Part shown: in pieces, positions 5,323 through 5,970 of the stretch
Numbering within the stretch: position 1 is the stretch's first letter
Layout: the number at the start of each line of letters is the position of its first letter
From: Gemmatimonadota bacterium
GTDB taxonomy: Bacteria; Gemmatimonadota; Gemmatimonadetes; Gemmatimonadales; GWC2-71-9
DNA: 5,970 bases
Reading direction: 5' to 3'
Assembly (NCBI GenBank): GCA_003221985.1
Contig: QHUQ01000036.1
Location: 1-5,970 of the forward strand
Program-made: the position numbers and the translations under genes
The notes under the pieces: model-generated
What the model saw: the letters and a program-made list of their open reading frames with translations, nothing else
Databases searched by the model: none
Told to the model about the DNA's origin: nothing

Positions 5323-5970
5323 ATGAGCTCCCCCAATCCAATCTCGAGCGTATCCGATACCGCCCGTTGGGTCGCGATGTATCGGGCAATGGAAAGCGAG
5401 CGCCCGGACGCACTCTTCCGCGATCCCTTCGCCCGGCGGCTCGCAGGACCGGCCGGCGAGCAGATTCTCGCCGCCATGCCGCAGGGCCGTCGCTGGGCCT
5501 GGCCGATGATCGTGCGTACCGCGGTGATGGACGAAATCGTCATGCGCCTGGTGACACAGGAGGGCGTGGACACGGTCCTGAACCTCGCGGCCGGCCTCGA
5601 TGCGCGCCCCTACAGACTGGATTTGCCGGCGACGCTCCATTGGATCGACGTCGACCTCGAGGGCATCCTGTCATACAAGGAAGCGGCGCTTGCCGGCGAG
5701 CGGCCCCGCTGCCGGATCGAATTCGTTCGCGCCGACCTCACCGACCAGGCGGCCCGCCGCGCGCTGTTCCAGCGCGTCAACGCCGCTGCGACGCGCGTGC
5801 TCGTCATCGCCGAGGGGCTGCTCGTCTATCTCAAGCCCGACGACGTCATGTCGCTCGCCAGGGATCTGGCGGCTCAGCCGGCGTTTCGCTGGTGGCTCAT
5901 CGATCTCGGCTCACCGGCGCTGCTGCAGTTCCTGAGCCGCACGTGGGGGAACCAGTTGCGGTCGGGAAAC
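5323..5970 (+). CDS. Class I SAM-dependent methyltransferase, leucine carboxyl methyltransferase-like family (partial, 3' end outside window)
   Basis: The frame is open from ATG 5323 to the window end (216 codons, no stop). It resembles the bacterial LCM/PPM1-like group, including proteins once named TIGR00027 and polyketide O-methyltransferases, which move a methyl group from S-adenosylmethionine to a carboxyl or hydroxyl of a substrate that is usually unknown. Visible features are VSDTARWVAMYRAMESE (residues 10-26), DPFARRLAG (34-42), Arg65 in MIVRTAVMDE, motif I VLNLAAGLDARPYRL (85-99, the family's NLGAGLDTRxYR), WIDVDLEGIL (107-116, with the acidic residues expected near the SAM ribose), RADLTD (136-141) and VIAEGLLVYL (161-170). 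ATG 5323 is the first possible start after an in-frame TAG at 5293 and keeps the conserved TARWVA segment. No Shine-Dalgarno is visible in front of it. It is transcribed away from tRNA-Lys. The substrate cannot be told from the sequence. Confidence 0.88.
   Translation, partial: MSSPNPISSVSDTARWVAMYRAMESERPDALFRDPFARRLAGPAGEQILAAMPQGRRWAWPMIVRTAVMDEIVMRLVTQEGVDTVLNLAAGLDARPYRLDLPATLHWIDVDLEGILSYKEAALAGERPRCRIEFVRADLTDQAARRALFQRVNAAATRVLVIAEGLLVYLKPDDVMSLARDLAAQPAFRWWLIDLGSPALLQFLSRTWGNQLRSGN

Overview
The window is a GC-rich, densely packed stretch of a bacterial chromosome that looks like core genome. I see no insertion sequence, CRISPR array, phage gene or integrase. Gene order and protein style (small coiled-coil lytic transglycosylase after moaC, MltD-type lipoprotein behind short unknown genes, compact branched-chain aminotransferase) suggest Gemmatimonadota. 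That is an impression from memory with modest confidence; no search was run.

Layout on the plus strand, left to right: the 3' end of a clamp-loader delta' gene (holB, cut by the left edge); moaC, which overlaps it by 4 nt; and after a 61-nt gap a membrane-anchored lytic transglycosylase (1068-1715). This gene converges with a minus-strand operon that ends at 1734, and the short gap between them holds two overlapping hairpins.

The minus-strand operon reads from 4156 down to 1734. Three short unrecognised genes (83, 82 and 133 aa) are followed by an MltD-like lipoprotein transglycosylase with two LysM domains. The junctions are GTGA overlap, 10-nt gap, ATGA overlap, so the four genes are almost certainly co-transcribed. 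A good sigma-70-like promoter with a 17-bp spacer lies just upstream (4195-4223).

Further right on the minus strand are a branched-chain aminotransferase (ilvE, 4267-5130) and, 74 nt upstream of it, tRNA-Lys(TTT) at 5205-5277. The spacer between them carries a strong G-quadruplex motif with a run of nine G. Diverging from the tRNA on the plus strand is a class I SAM-dependent methyltransferase of the leucine carboxyl methyltransferase-like family, cut by the right edge.

Functionally the window mixes replication (holB), molybdenum cofactor synthesis (moaC), peptidoglycan remodelling (two lytic transglycosylases), amino-acid metabolism (ilvE) and translation (tRNA-Lys). The best candidate for something undescribed is the cassette of three small unknown genes coupled to mltD. 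Its third protein looks like an internally duplicated beta-beta-beta-alpha fold, similar in layout to the LeuA regulatory domain. This is inference from sequence pattern only, and I do not claim a demonstrated new system.
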